Shown here: piece by piece, positions 31,063-41,283 of the stretch | How positions within the stretch are numbered: position 1 is the stretch's first letter | Layout: every line of letters begins with the position of its first letter | Source of the DNA: Vibrio sp. UBA2441 | GTDB lineage: Bacteria; Pseudomonadota; Gammaproteobacteria; Enterobacterales; Vibrionaceae | Reading direction: 5' to 3' | Length of the DNA: 64,000 bases | Assembly (NCBI GenBank): GCA_002342685.1 | Contig: DDQN01000056.1 | Location: forward strand, 47,152 to 111,151 | The notes under the pieces: generated by a model | The model's input: only the letters and a program-made list of their open reading frames with translations | Told to the model about the DNA's origin: nothing | Database searches by the model: none | Position numbers and translations under genes: made by a program

Positions 31063-32817
31063 TTATTGATAGTAATACTGTGTTCGGTTTCGACCAGACT
31101 TTTTCGCCGCATAAAGTGCACTATCAGCATGAGCGATTATTTGTTCAATGGTATCGCCGAACATTGGTACATACGAAGCAACGCCCAAGCTCACTGTAAG
31201 ATGCTCACTGACATTAGAGAAACCGTGTTCTATCGCCAAGTCATGGATAACTTGGTGCACATTATTAGCGATAATTTTAGCGCCATTATGATCGGTATTC
31301 GGCAAAATAAAGGCAAACTCTTCGCCACCATATCGGGCAACGCAATCAGATGAACGGGTGAGTACATTGGTAAAGGCCTGAGCAACCTCCACCAGCGCCT
31401 GATCTCCTTTTAAGTGGCCGTAATTGTCGTTATAATCTTTAAAAAAATCAATATCACATAGCATAACCGTCAACGCCGTTTTCTGCCTTCTGTGTAGGTT
31501 CCACATGGTTTCTAACTGTTCATCAAACCGCCTTCTGTTTGCTACCTGAGTTAAACCATCCAAAAAGCTTAGCCGCTCTAACTGTTCGTTCATTTCTTCC
31601 AGTTTCATTTCGGCTACATAGCGTTCAGTTACATCCCTGGCCAAGAGCAAAATACCATTCACCCCAGACGATGGATCTTTATAAGGTGACTTCACAACAT
31701 CAAACCACTTGTGTTTACCGTTCTCATCAATTATTTCGTCAATATGACGAAGAGATATGCCTTGTCTCAGCACTTGATGATCCGTGTCCGCAAAACGATC
31801 AGCTAATCGGGCAGGAAGAACGTCTCGTAAGTATTTACCCACCAATTGTTCTGGCTCCATATCAAGCCCTATTGATTCAACATAGGCTTGATTACAGGCT
31901 TCATAAATAAAATTCTCGTTGAATAGAGCAATGACATCGGGTGAAGACTCTAGGATGGATTGAAGGATAATTTCACGCTGAGCTAACGCGATCTCTGTCC
32001 CTTTCCGTTTATCCATTTCATCACGTAAATTTTGCTGCATTTTAAACCAGTCGGTGACATCGTGGCTGATACCAAGCGTTCCTAAAGTATCTCCATCAGA
32101 TGACAGTAAAGGCGTTTGTGATGTTTCAAGTAAACAACTTCGGCCCTGAGGATCTGTTGTCCATCGTCTCTGATTACTCCGGCTTTGCATCACGCCTTTA
32201 ACAGTCACACTTCCTTCTTCAAAACGGTGATTCCAAAAATGGTCAAAAGCTCTGTTGGTATCTAAAATTTTCCCGTTGTTATCCTTTATGTAAATGAGTT
32301 CAGACAGCGAGTCAAAGGCGGTACGGGCAATTCTCAATGACGCTTTTACTTGCTCACCTTCATTTACAGGTTCTTTATATTCGGTAACATATACCATCCA
32401 GGCTCGTCGATTATTATATCTAGTTTTTCTTCCGGTCAATTCAACCTTAATAGTTTGGGACTCTGAAATAGCCCAAGACTGAAGAATATTTTTAAAATAT
32501 AAGCCGCTCACCTGTTTTAAACCGTTCAAAAAAGTATCTGTATCCATTGCCAATGGAAATAGATGACTTTTCCCTACCAGACGAATACCCAACAACTGCA
32601 TAGCAGGTCTGTTCGACAGTAAAAGCTCCCCACTAGCTTCATCAATAACCAACATAGCGAGAGGAGAGTCTTGCAATAAAAGATTTAACTTACTCTGGTA
32701 GTTATATTTGAGCAAAAACATCCAAAATAGAGCGACAATAACCACAAGGAAATAGAGACCCGAAGGGTAAAACCAAACTGACAACTGATAAAGCAGGTTA
32801 TCCATCATTGCACTCAT
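31063..32817 (-). CDS. PAS-domain diguanylate cyclase
   Basis: A 584-residue membrane-bound protein that should make cyclic di-GMP. One helix near the N-terminus (about 20-37), three PAS-like regions (about 45-145, 165-258 and 285-400), then a GGDEF domain (about 410-584) with the active site GGEEF (497-501). The inhibitory I-site RxxD is present as RSSD (488-491), so product feedback is likely. TLGISHDVTDWF and LLARDVTERY are PAC ends. The signal sensed is unknown. It lies 65 bases upstream of arcB on the same strand. Confidence 0.92.
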   Translation of the reverse strand: MSAMMDNLLYQLSVWFYPSGLYFLVVIVALFWMFLLKYNYQSKLNLLLQDSPLAMLVIDEASGELLLSNRPAMQLLGIRLVGKSHLFPLAMDTDTFLNGLKQVSGLYFKNILQSWAISESQTIKVELTGRKTRYNNRRAWMVYVTEYKEPVNEGEQVKASLRIARTAFDSLSELIYIKDNNGKILDTNRAFDHFWNHRFEEGSVTVKGVMQSRSNQRRWTTDPQGRSCLLETSQTPLLSSDGDTLGTLGISHDVTDWFKMQQNLRDEMDKRKGTEIALAQREIILQSILESSPDVIALFNENFIYEACNQAYVESIGLDMEPEQLVGKYLRDVLPARLADRFADTDHQVLRQGISLRHIDEIIDENGKHKWFDVVKSPYKDPSSGVNGILLLARDVTERYVAEMKLEEMNEQLERLSFLDGLTQVANRRRFDEQLETMWNLHRRQKTALTVMLCDIDFFKDYNDNYGHLKGDQALVEVAQAFTNVLTRSSDCVARYGGEEFAFILPNTDHNGAKIIANNVHQVIHDLAIEHGFSNVSEHLTVSLGVASYVPMFGDTIEQIIAHADSALYAAKKSGRNRTQYYYQ

Positions 32818-32938
32818 TACTCCTCCCTATTTAATTAATAAATGTATCATATGATTCCACTTGAGTCAGATGGTGACTTCTTATTTGTAATCACAAAATT
32901 AAAATGATTCGATTTATTTAGAAATAGGTACATTGAAC

Positions 32939-33886
32939 CTAACTGACTAATCTCAGCTCAGGTTTCTCATAATAGAATGGTTGATCAATCAATGACCCCT
33001 GTGCGCCATCTTTATCTAATGCTTTTCCAATTTCAGTCATGGCTAACCATCGGTTTTCACACCATAGTGGGGATAGGAGTGTTGGACGACGTGCAGCTGC
33101 AGATACCCGGTGATATACCACTTCTGGTGGTGTCATGCGGATCAGCTCACTCGCTACACTGACATACTCGGCCAATTCAGGGGCATCAAGCCTCCCTGCT
33201 CGCCACGCTTTGGCCATTGTACTGCCTTCAACGATATGTAACGCATGCAGTTTTATGCCATCAGTACCAACTTCAAGTACTTTTTTCATCGTCTCCGTGT
33301 AGTCTTTTCGGTTTTCTTTCGGTAAACCAATAATTAAATGCGTGCACACTTTAATACCTAGCGCTCGCGCCTTTTTTGTAATTTCTGCATAGCATTCAAA
33401 GTCATGTCCACGATTAATTCGCTTCAATGTTTGGTTACTTGCCGTTTGCAGTCCAAGCTCCAACCATATTTCGTAGCCTTGCTTTACATAATCAGAAAGA
33501 AGATCTAATACAGCTTGTGGAACACAATCAGGTCGGGTGCCTACACATAACCCCACTATATCTGCTGCTTTAAGGGCCTCTTCATACATATTTTTCAACG
33601 TTTGTACTTCGGCATAAGTACTCGTATATGCCTGAAAGTATGCGAGGTATCGTTTTGCTCTGTGTACTTCCCCTGCTCTATCAGTCAGCTGTTCTAAAAT
33701 ACTCTGCTTTTGGGTCTTTTCATCAGAGAAAGAAGCCACATTACAAAATGTACAGCCTCCTCTTCCAATTGTTCCATCTCGATTAGGGCAGCTAAACCCC
33801 CCGTGTAAAGTCAGTTTATGGACCTTTTCACCATAGCGACGCTGCAGATCCTGTCCCAGCGTATTGACTAACTCATGTAACTGCAT
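32939..33886 (-). CDS. yhcC: Radical SAM protein, YhcC/TIGR01212 family
   Basis: A 315-residue radical SAM protein, a conserved housekeeping-type member whose substrate is not established. The N-terminal GGFSCPNRDGTIGRGGCTFC (residues 29-48) holds the cluster cysteines in the expanded Elp3-like spacing. Further blocks are YFQAYTSTYA, GTRPDCVP and WLELGLQTA. It is divergent from gltB; in E. coli yhcC also lies next to gltB, which supports the assignment. Confidence 0.93.
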   Translation of the reverse strand: MQLHELVNTLGQDLQRRYGEKVHKLTLHGGFSCPNRDGTIGRGGCTFCNVASFSDEKTQKQSILEQLTDRAGEVHRAKRYLAYFQAYTSTYAEVQTLKNMYEEALKAADIVGLCVGTRPDCVPQAVLDLLSDYVKQGYEIWLELGLQTASNQTLKRINRGHDFECYAEITKKARALGIKVCTHLIIGLPKENRKDYTETMKKVLEVGTDGIKLHALHIVEGSTMAKAWRAGRLDAPELAEYVSVASELIRMTPPEVVYHRVSAAARRPTLLSPLWCENRWLAMTEIGKALDKDGAQGSLIDQPFYYEKPELRLVS

Positions 33887-34409
33887 GTTTATTTAATACC
33901 AGCTTGTTGAAAATGAAAATTAATTACATCTATGAAAAATAATGCCAACGAATTATACGAACAGGATCTGAATTTTGTACTATTAAATATCAATAAAAAT
34001 GCGCAAAAATCGACTGTAGAACAGCTAAAATCGGCTTTTTATGTATTTGTTATTCATAACCTTAATAAAAAAAACCAAATCTATATCAACTTTTCAATGG
34101 AATTAAGCTACACAAAATTGTAGGATACCTGAACGTTCGCATATTAAATCCTAAAAAAATGGACAGGCTAAAATGCGAAATAATCTGTGACAATCCGAGC
34201 TCACCTATATAAACCACTAGAAAGTGGCCAAGTAACAACGGATTTCACTAAGGATATGTTTTTTTCACATAAGAAATTTCCTGTGAAGAACAGAATGGAC
34301 TCAAACTCATCACACTTGATGAGTTATGAACGGACAAATATTAAAAAAAAAACAGGAACCAATTGCCCTAGGCATATTGCGCCTGAAATTCAATTGGAAG
34401 GATGTATCT
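33887..34409. other. Long leader/promoter region of gltB
   Basis: About 520 bases between the divergent yhcC and gltB genes. A perfect 9-bp hairpin AACTCATCA-CACT-TGATGAGTT (34304-34325) lies about 85 bases before the gltB start and has no T-run, so it is not a terminator. A 63-codon frame at 33932-34123 was judged a chance ORF. No promoter is claimed. Confidence 0.45.
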
Positions 34410-37400
34410 ATGGTAGATAGAGAGCAGAATGCACAGGGTTTATATACTCCTGAGCTAGAGCATGACGCTTGTGGTATCGGTTTTGTTGCTCACCTTAAAA
34501 ACCGTAAATCTCACGATGTTGTGACACAGGCATTAGATATGCTGGCACGTATGGAACACCGTGGTGGTCAAGGTTGCGATCCCTGTAGTGGTGACGGTGC
34601 CGGTATTCTTTTACAGAAACCACATGAGTTTTTATTAGAAGAGTCAGTAAAGCTCGGTATTAAGTTACCTTCTTTTGACAAATATGGTGTTGGCGTTGTT
34701 CTGTTTCCGAAAGATGAACATAAACGACAACAGTGCCGAGATATTCTAGAACGCAATGCACGTCGCCTTGATTTAGAAATAATTGGCTACCGTGTAATGC
34801 CTACTGACAACTCCATGATTGGTGTTGATCCACTCAGTACTGAACCTCAGTTTGAGCATGTATTTGTTTCTGGCGGCCCGGGAACAACACCTGAAGAGTT
34901 AGAGCGTAAACTTTATGTATTACGAAACTATACTGTTCGTGTTTGTCTGGAAAGTGTTTCTAATATTGGTGATGACTTCTATATTAACTCCATGTCTTAC
35001 AAGACACTGGTTTATAAAGGTCAGCTAACCACTGAGCAAGTACCTCAGTACTTCCTGGATCTGCAAAATCCGACAATGGTGACAGCACTCGCTCTGGTTC
35101 ACTCTCGTTTCTCTACCAATACATTCCCAAGATGGCGCTTAGCGCAACCTTTCCGTTATATTGCTCACAACGGTGAAATTAACACCGTTCGTGGTAATCT
35201 CAACTGGATGAAAGCCCGTGAAGCGATTCTGCACTCAGAGCTATTCACGCAAGCTGAAATCGATATGCTTCTTCCAATCTGCCAGGAAGGAAGCTCAGAT
35301 TCATCAAACTTCGATATGGCTTTAGAGCTGTTAGTTCTTGCTGGTCGTAGTTTACCGCACGCACTCATGATGATGATTCCTGAAGCGTGGCAAGAAAACA
35401 AAAATATGGACCCAGATCGTCGTGCGTTCTATCAATATCACGCGAATGTGATGGAACCATGGGATGGCCCTGCATCAGTCTGTTTTACTGACGGTGTACA
35501 AGTAGGGGCAACGCTAGACCGTAATGGTTTACGTCCATCTCGCTACACAGTAACCAAAGATGACTTCCTCGTCATGGCCTCAGAATCAGGTGTTGTTGAA
35601 ATTGCGCCTGAAAATGTTGAGTATCATGGTCGTTTGCAACCAGGTCGTATCTTTGTCGCTGATCTTGAAGAAGGCCGCATCATTTCTGATGAAGAAGTGA
35701 AAGATGGTATTGCTAGTGCTCAGCCTTATAAGCAATGGGTTAAAAACAACCTGTTAAGCCTGAAAAAACTGCCTGAAGCAGACAATATGCACCATCAGCC
35801 TTCTGCAGAGCGTTTATTGCATAATCAGCAAGCTTTCGGTATTTCTTCAGAAGAAGTTAACGAGATTGTGGTTCCAATGGCAAAAGAAGCCAAAGAACCA
35901 TTAGGTGCAATGGGCGCAGACTGGCCTCTGGCGGTTCTGTCTCATCAGTCTCAGCATCTATCTAACTACTTTAAACAACTTTTTGCTCAGGTAACTAACC
36001 CACCGATCGACCCGATCCGTGAGCGTATGGTTATGTCCCTAAACACCTATTTAGGTAAAGACCAGAATTTACTTTCTGAATCGCCAGAGCATTGCCAAAA
36101 AGTTGAACTCGATTCTCCAGTGCTTTCTAACTCTGAGTTAGAAAAATTGCGTGCAATCGATAATGAACACCTTCAAGCAAAAACACTGGATATTGTATTC
36201 CGCGCCAGTGAAGAAGAAGGCAAATTAGAGCGTGCTATTAAACGTGTTTGTCAATATGCAGAGGACGCCGTTGTCGATGGTTACTCTATTATCCTTTTGA
36301 CTGACCGTGCCATTAACTCAAACCATGCGGCAATTCCAGCAATGCTTGCTGTGGGGGCTGTTCATCATCACCTAATCCGTAAAGGACTTCGTGCTAAGTG
36401 TGACATCGTTATAGAGACAGGTGACGCGCGTGAAACTCATCATTTCGCCACGCTTATTGGTTATGGTGCAAACGCAGTTAACCCATACCTAGTGATGGAA
36501 ACCATTGTTGATCTTCAAAAGAAGAAAAAGTTAGATCCAGAAACCCCTTCCGAAGAGTTATTCAATAACTATCGTAAAGGCGTTAATGGCGGACTTCTGA
36601 AGATATTTTCTAAAATGGGTATTTCCACACTTCAGTCTTACCATGGCGCACAAATCTTTGAAGCTCTGGGTATTAGTAAATCTGTTGTTGATAAATACTT
36701 CACGGGTACGGTTACCCGTATTCAAGGCCTAAGCATTGATGACATTGCTAAAGAAGTATTAATTCGCCATCGTGTTGGCTACCCGACACGAGAAATCCCA
36801 ATTCAGATGCTGGATGTCGGTGGCGTTTACCAGTGGAAACAACGTGGTGAGAAACACCTGTTTAACCCTGAAACAATTTCATTGCTACAGCAATCTACGC
36901 GTAATAAAGATTTCTCTCAGTTTAAGCAGTACGCTAATACTGTTGATGCTCAAGGTGATGACGCAGCAACGCTACGTAGCCAGCTTGAGTTTGTGAAAAA
37001 TCCAGCGGGCTCTATTCCACTCGAAGAAGTAGAATCTGTTGATAGCATCTTGAAACGCTTTGCTACAGGTGCGATGAGCTTCGGTTCTATCTCTTATGAA
37101 GCGCACTCAACACTTGCTGTTGCCATGAACCGTATTGGAGCAAAATCTAACTCCGGTGAAGGTGGTGAAGATCCTACTCGCTTCGAGAAGAAAGAAAATG
37201 GTGATTGGGAACGCTCTGCAATTAAGCAGGTTGCATCCGGCCGTTTTGGTGTGACTTCTTACTACCTGACCAACTCTGATGAAATTCAGATCAAGATGGC
37301 TCAAGGCGCTAAACCAGGTGAAGGCGGACAGCTTCCGGGTGACAAAGTCGATGACTGGATTGGCGCAACTCGTCACTCAACTCCGGGTGTTGGTCTGATA

Positions 37401-38957
37401 TCACCACCACCGCATCACGATATCTATTCTATCGAGGATTTGGCTCAGCTAATCTACGACTTGAAGAATGCAAACCGTAATGGCCGAGTTAACGTTAAGC
37501 TGGTTTCCGAAGCTGGTGTTGGTACTATCGCATCAGGTGTTGCCAAAGCTAAAGCGGATGTTGTTCTTATTGCCGGTTTTGACGGCGGTACAGGCGCATC
37601 TCCTATTTCGTCTATTCGTCATACTGGCCTTCCTTGGGAGCTTGGTTTGGCAGAGACGCATCAAACACTACTGAAAAACGGCCTGCGTAACCGTATCGTT
37701 GTTCAGTCAGATGGTCAGATGAAAACACCTCGTGATTTAGCTGTAGCAACACTGCTTGGCGCAGAGGAATGGGGCGTTGCAACAGCAGCTCTCGTCGTTG
37801 AAGGTTGTATTATGATGCGTAAGTGTCATAAAAACACCTGTCCAGTGGGCATCGCTACACAAAACAAAACACTTCGTGAACGCTTTGACGGTCGCGTAGA
37901 AGACGTAGTCACGTTCTTCCAATACATGGCAGAAGGTCTGCGTGAAATCATGGCAGAGCTGGGTTACCGCTCAATTCAAGACATGGTTGGTCAATCACAC
38001 AAGCTTAAAGTTCGTGACGATGTTCAACATTGGAAATACAAAAACCTAGACCTTTCACCAGTGCTATATATAGAACCTGCACGTGAGTCTGACGGCATAT
38101 ACAACCAAATTGAACAAAACCACCAGCTAGAAAACGTCATTGACCGAAAACTAATTAAGATAGCGAAACCTGCTATTGAAAAAGGTGAAGAAGTCTTTGC
38201 TGAACTGCCAATTATCAATACTGACCGTTCAACGGGCACCATGCTGTCGAATGAAATTTCGAAAGTATATAAAGATCAAGGCCTGCCAAAAGAGATGAAT
38301 GTGAAATTCACTGGCTCTGCTGGTCAATCTTTTGGTGCCTTCCTTGCTAAAGGTGTCAAGTTTGAAGTAGAAGGCAATGCAAATGACTACTGGGGTAAAG
38401 GGCTTTCCGGCGGAAAACTGGTACTTTATCCAAATACCGCATCTTCGATTGTTGCTGAAAACAACATCGTCGTTGGTAACGTCTGCTTTTACGGTGCAAC
38501 CTCTGGTGAGTCTTATATTAGAGGCTTGGCAGGAGAAAGGTTCTGTGTACGTAACTCAGGTGCGAAAGTCGTTGTTGAAGGTGTGGGTGACCATGGCTGT
38601 GAATACATGACTGGTGGTATTGCCGTAATCCTTGGCTCTACTGGTCGTAACTTTGCTGCGGGTATGAGTGGCGGCACCGCTTATGTTTGGGATAAAGAAG
38701 GTGATTTTGAAACCAAACTCAACCCTGAACTGGTCGACTTAGACCCAATCGAGCAAGAAGATAAAACACTGCTTCGTGAAATGCTGCTAAATCATGTGGA
38801 ATTCACAGGAAGTACAGTAGCTAAAGCTTTCCTTGATGAATTTGAAGCGAGTCTTGAACAGATGGTTAAGGTAATGCCTCGCGACTACAAAGCGGTACTT
38901 CAGGCAAATAAAGCGAAAGCACAAGCAGAACACACGGAAGAGTTGGAGGCAGTATAA
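34410..38957 (+). CDS. gltB: Glutamate synthase (NADPH), large subunit
   Basis: The 1515-residue alpha subunit; it moves the amide of glutamine to 2-oxoglutarate. A class II amidotransferase domain would start at Cys21 after removal of a 20-residue propeptide (LEHDACGIGFVAHL). The FMN-binding synthase domain, the 3Fe-4S cysteines in MMRKCHKNTCPVGIAT and the C-terminal beta-helix (GATSGESYIRG, AGMSGGTAYVWD) are all present. I use the ATG at 34410 (MVDREQN), behind GGAAGGA; the 28 residues added by a start at 34326 do not look like GltB. It overlaps gltD by one base (TAATG). Confidence 0.97.
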   Translation: MVDREQNAQGLYTPELEHDACGIGFVAHLKNRKSHDVVTQALDMLARMEHRGGQGCDPCSGDGAGILLQKPHEFLLEESVKLGIKLPSFDKYGVGVVLFPKDEHKRQQCRDILERNARRLDLEIIGYRVMPTDNSMIGVDPLSTEPQFEHVFVSGGPGTTPEELERKLYVLRNYTVRVCLESVSNIGDDFYINSMSYKTLVYKGQLTTEQVPQYFLDLQNPTMVTALALVHSRFSTNTFPRWRLAQPFRYIAHNGEINTVRGNLNWMKAREAILHSELFTQAEIDMLLPICQEGSSDSSNFDMALELLVLAGRSLPHALMMMIPEAWQENKNMDPDRRAFYQYHANVMEPWDGPASVCFTDGVQVGATLDRNGLRPSRYTVTKDDFLVMASESGVVEIAPENVEYHGRLQPGRIFVADLEEGRIISDEEVKDGIASAQPYKQWVKNNLLSLKKLPEADNMHHQPSAERLLHNQQAFGISSEEVNEIVVPMAKEAKEPLGAMGADWPLAVLSHQSQHLSNYFKQLFAQVTNPPIDPIRERMVMSLNTYLGKDQNLLSESPEHCQKVELDSPVLSNSELEKLRAIDNEHLQAKTLDIVFRASEEEGKLERAIKRVCQYAEDAVVDGYSIILLTDRAINSNHAAIPAMLAVGAVHHHLIRKGLRAKCDIVIETGDARETHHFATLIGYGANAVNPYLVMETIVDLQKKKKLDPETPSEELFNNYRKGVNGGLLKIFSKMGISTLQSYHGAQIFEALGISKSVVDKYFTGTVTRIQGLSIDDIAKEVLIRHRVGYPTREIPIQMLDVGGVYQWKQRGEKHLFNPETISLLQQSTRNKDFSQFKQYANTVDAQGDDAATLRSQLEFVKNPAGSIPLEEVESVDSILKRFATGAMSFGSISYEAHSTLAVAMNRIGAKSNSGEGGEDPTRFEKKENGDWERSAIKQVASGRFGVTSYYLTNSDEIQIKMAQGAKPGEGGQLPGDKVDDWIGATRHSTPGVGLISPPPHHDIYSIEDLAQLIYDLKNANRNGRVNVKLVSEAGVGTIASGVAKAKADVVLIAGFDGGTGASPISSIRHTGLPWELGLAETHQTLLKNGLRNRIVVQSDGQMKTPRDLAVATLLGAEEWGVATAALVVEGCIMMRKCHKNTCPVGIATQNKTLRERFDGRVEDVVTFFQYMAEGLREIMAELGYRSIQDMVGQSHKLKVRDDVQHWKYKNLDLSPVLYIEPARESDGIYNQIEQNHQLENVIDRKLIKIAKPAIEKGEEVFAELPIINTDRSTGTMLSNEISKVYKDQGLPKEMNVKFTGSAGQSFGAFLAKGVKFEVEGNANDYWGKGLSGGKLVLYPNTASSIVAENNIVVGNVCFYGATSGESYIRGLAGERFCVRNSGAKVVVEGVGDHGCEYMTGGIAVILGSTGRNFAAGMSGGTAYVWDKEGDFETKLNPELVDLDPIEQEDKTLLREMLLNHVEFTGSTVAKAFLDEFEASLEQMVKVMPRDYKAVLQANKAKAQAEHTEELEAV

Positions 38958-40429
38958 TGGGTAAGCCTACTGGATTTTTAGAACATGGTCGTGAACTGCC
39001 AAAGAAGATCGATCCTAGTGTTCGTATACAAGATAATAAAGAATTTGTACTGAACACAGAGTTTGGTAATAAAATTAACGAACAAGCTTCTCGTTGTATG
39101 GATTGTGGCGTGCCGTTTTGTCATAGCGGCTGCCCGATTGGCAACATTATTCCTGAGTTTAACGATGCTGTATATCGTGATAGCTGGGAAGAAGCGTGGC
39201 ATATTCTGAGCAGTACAAATAATTTTCCTGAATTTACGGGGCGGGTTTGTCCTTCCCCTTGTGAAACTTCCTGCGTTCTTGGTATTAACCAAGACCCAAT
39301 CACTATCTGTAATATCGAGAAAACGATAGTAGAAACAGCTTATCGTGAAGGGTATGCGAAGCCTAAGAAGCCTCGCATCCGTTCTGGAAAGACCATCGCT
39401 ATTATCGGTTCAGGTCCTGCAGGGCTCGCCGCCGCTGAGCAGTTAAATAGTGCAGGTCACTGCGTTACTGTATACGAGCGAGATGAAAAAGTGGGTGGAC
39501 TGCTTCGTTTTGGTATCCCCGACTTTAAGCTGGGCATGGATGTCATTGACCGTAAGGTCAATCTGATGAAAGAAGCGGGCATTGTATTTGAAACCAACGC
39601 CCATATCGGTGTTGATATTAATGCTTTGCAACTGCGTCAGGAATTTGATGCTGTCCTTCTTACTGGTGGTTCTACTGTTCCGAGAGATCTACCTATTGCA
39701 GGCAGAGAGTTGAAAGGCGTTCATTTCGCTATGGAGTTCCTTGGCCAAAATAACCGTCGAGCCAATAACATGGATCTTAAAACAGAAGAGATTCATGCTA
39801 AAGGTAAGCATGTAGTGGTTATTGGTGGTGGTGATACTGGCTCTGACTGTGTAGGAACTTCTAACCGTCACGGTGCTGCCAGCATTACTCAGGTTGAGAT
39901 CATGCCAATTCCACCTGAGAAACGTGGCGCCAATATGCCTTGGCCTCAATACCCTATGATTCTTCGTACTTCTACATCTCATGAAGAAGGCTGTGATCGC
40001 CACTGGAATATTCTGACCAAAGAATTCATCAGTGATGATAAAGGTAATGTAACAGGTCTGCGTTTAGCTGATATTGTTTGGCAAGATGCCAAGCCAGGTG
40101 AACGTCCTGAGTTTAAAGAAGTAGAAGGCAGTGAACGTATTATTCCTTGTGATCTGGCGTTCTTAGCCATGGGCTTCTTGCACCCAGAGCCAAGTGGCGT
40201 GTTAGCTCAACTGGATATCAAACTGGATGATCGCGGAAACGTGGCTACTGAAGGCTTTGCCACTAACCAGAAAGGCATTTTTGCTGCTGGTGATATGCGT
40301 ACAGGTCAATCACTGGTTGTTCGTTGTATTAACGAAGGCCGTGAATGTGCCCGTACTGTCGATGATTATTTGATGGGTTCCACGCATTTAGAAGCAAAAT
40401 CAGATTCATTGATGCTTTCTAATGCTTAA
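38957..40429 (+). CDS. gltD: Glutamate synthase (NADPH), small subunit
   Basis: The 490-residue beta subunit that feeds electrons from NADPH to GltB. The N-terminal region has cysteines for the Fe-S clusters (CMDCGVPFC and CETSCVLG), then an FAD motif IIGSGPAGLAAAEQLNSAG (about 150-168) and an NADPH motif VIGGGDTGSDCVGTSNRHG (about 290-308). The C-terminal FAD block is FAAGDMRTGQSLVV. Coupled to gltB by a one-base overlap and followed by a terminator. Confidence 0.97.
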   Translation: MGKPTGFLEHGRELPKKIDPSVRIQDNKEFVLNTEFGNKINEQASRCMDCGVPFCHSGCPIGNIIPEFNDAVYRDSWEEAWHILSSTNNFPEFTGRVCPSPCETSCVLGINQDPITICNIEKTIVETAYREGYAKPKKPRIRSGKTIAIIGSGPAGLAAAEQLNSAGHCVTVYERDEKVGGLLRFGIPDFKLGMDVIDRKVNLMKEAGIVFETNAHIGVDINALQLRQEFDAVLLTGGSTVPRDLPIAGRELKGVHFAMEFLGQNNRRANNMDLKTEEIHAKGKHVVVIGGGDTGSDCVGTSNRHGAASITQVEIMPIPPEKRGANMPWPQYPMILRTSTSHEEGCDRHWNILTKEFISDDKGNVTGLRLADIVWQDAKPGERPEFKEVEGSERIIPCDLAFLAMGFLHPEPSGVLAQLDIKLDDRGNVATEGFATNQKGIFAAGDMRTGQSLVVRCINEGRECARTVDDYLMGSTHLEAKSDSLMLSNA

Positions 40430-40482
40430 GTTCGCTAGCAAATAAAAGTTTATCATTAAAGTTTCCTTCCGAACTTTATTTT

Positions 40483-40508
40483 GGCCAGCTTAAACGCTGG
40501 CCTTTTTT
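40483..40508 (+). terminator. Terminator of gltBD
   Basis: GGCCAGC (40483-40489) pairs with GCTGGCC (40496-40502), six-base loop, followed by six T. Confidence 0.87.
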
Positions 40509-40582
40509 ATGGATGTATTCTCTCTTAACGAATATGCTACAATTCCTGCCTATTTATATCTGTGTAATATACGAGAGTATCT

Positions 40583-41278
40583 ATGAAAATCGGCATTATT
40601 GGTGCTATGGAACAAGAAGTTACCATCTTAAAAGAATCTATTTCTAACTGCGAAGTGACGAAAAAAGGCGGTTGTTCTTTTTTCTCAGGGACGTTAGATG
40701 GTGTTGACGTTGTTTTGCTTCAATCCGGTATAGGTAAAGTTGCTGCATCGGTTGGCACGACTATTCTCATTGATCAATTTAATCCCGACATCATAATAAA
40801 TACAGGTTCTGCCGGTGGTTTTGATTCCAGCCTGAATTTAGGCGATGTAGTTATCTCCACAGAAGTTCGTTACCACGATGCGGATGTCACGGCATTTGGC
40901 TACGAAATAGGTCAGATGGCAAGCCAGCCAGCTGCCTTTATTGCCGATGAGCAGCTTATTCAGGTGGCAGAGAAAGCACTGGCAATGATGAGTGATACTC
41001 ACGCGGTACGTGGCCTTATCTGCACCGGCGATACTTTCGTTAACTCTGATGCGCACAACCAGTTTATTCTAAAACACTTCCCTTCGGTTATTGCTGTAGA
41101 AATGGAAGCTGCTGCTATCGGGCAAACATGCCATCAATTTGGCAAACCGTTTGTTGTTGTTCGAGCTATCTCGGATGTCGCGGATAAAGAATCTCCGATG
41201 ACGTTTGATGAGTTCCTGCCGTTGGCTGCTAAAAGCTCCTCTGAGATGGTCATTAATATGATAGAACTTCTTAAGTAA
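40583..41278 (+). CDS. mtnN: 5'-methylthioadenosine/S-adenosylhomocysteine nucleosidase
   Basis: A 231-residue enzyme (Pfs) that cleaves MTA and SAH to adenine and the thioribose or ribosyl-homocysteine. It recycles methionine and supplies the precursor of autoinducer-2. It opens MKIGIIGAMEQEV, with the catalytic Glu12 region, and has NTGSAGGFD (75-83) and VVRAISDVADKESP with the catalytic Asp (about 197). The next gene, cbiB, starts five bases after its stop, so mtnN, cbiB and btuF form an operon. Confidence 0.97.
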   Translation: MKIGIIGAMEQEVTILKESISNCEVTKKGGCSFFSGTLDGVDVVLLQSGIGKVAASVGTTILIDQFNPDIIINTGSAGGFDSSLNLGDVVISTEVRYHDADVTAFGYEIGQMASQPAAFIADEQLIQVAEKALAMMSDTHAVRGLICTGDTFVNSDAHNQFILKHFPSVIAVEMEAAAIGQTCHQFGKPFVVVRAISDVADKESPMTFDEFLPLAAKSSSEMVINMIELLK

Positions 41279-41283
41279 CCTAT

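Noticed and set aside
33932..34123. 63-codon plus-strand frame upstream of gltB
   Set aside because: AT-rich, low-complexity Asn/Lys/Tyr composition and no convincing ribosome site; lies in a divergent promoter region.
34326..34409. 28-residue N-terminal extension of GltB
   Set aside because: Not GltB-like; the ATG at 34410 has a good ribosome site and gives the expected propeptide before Cys21.
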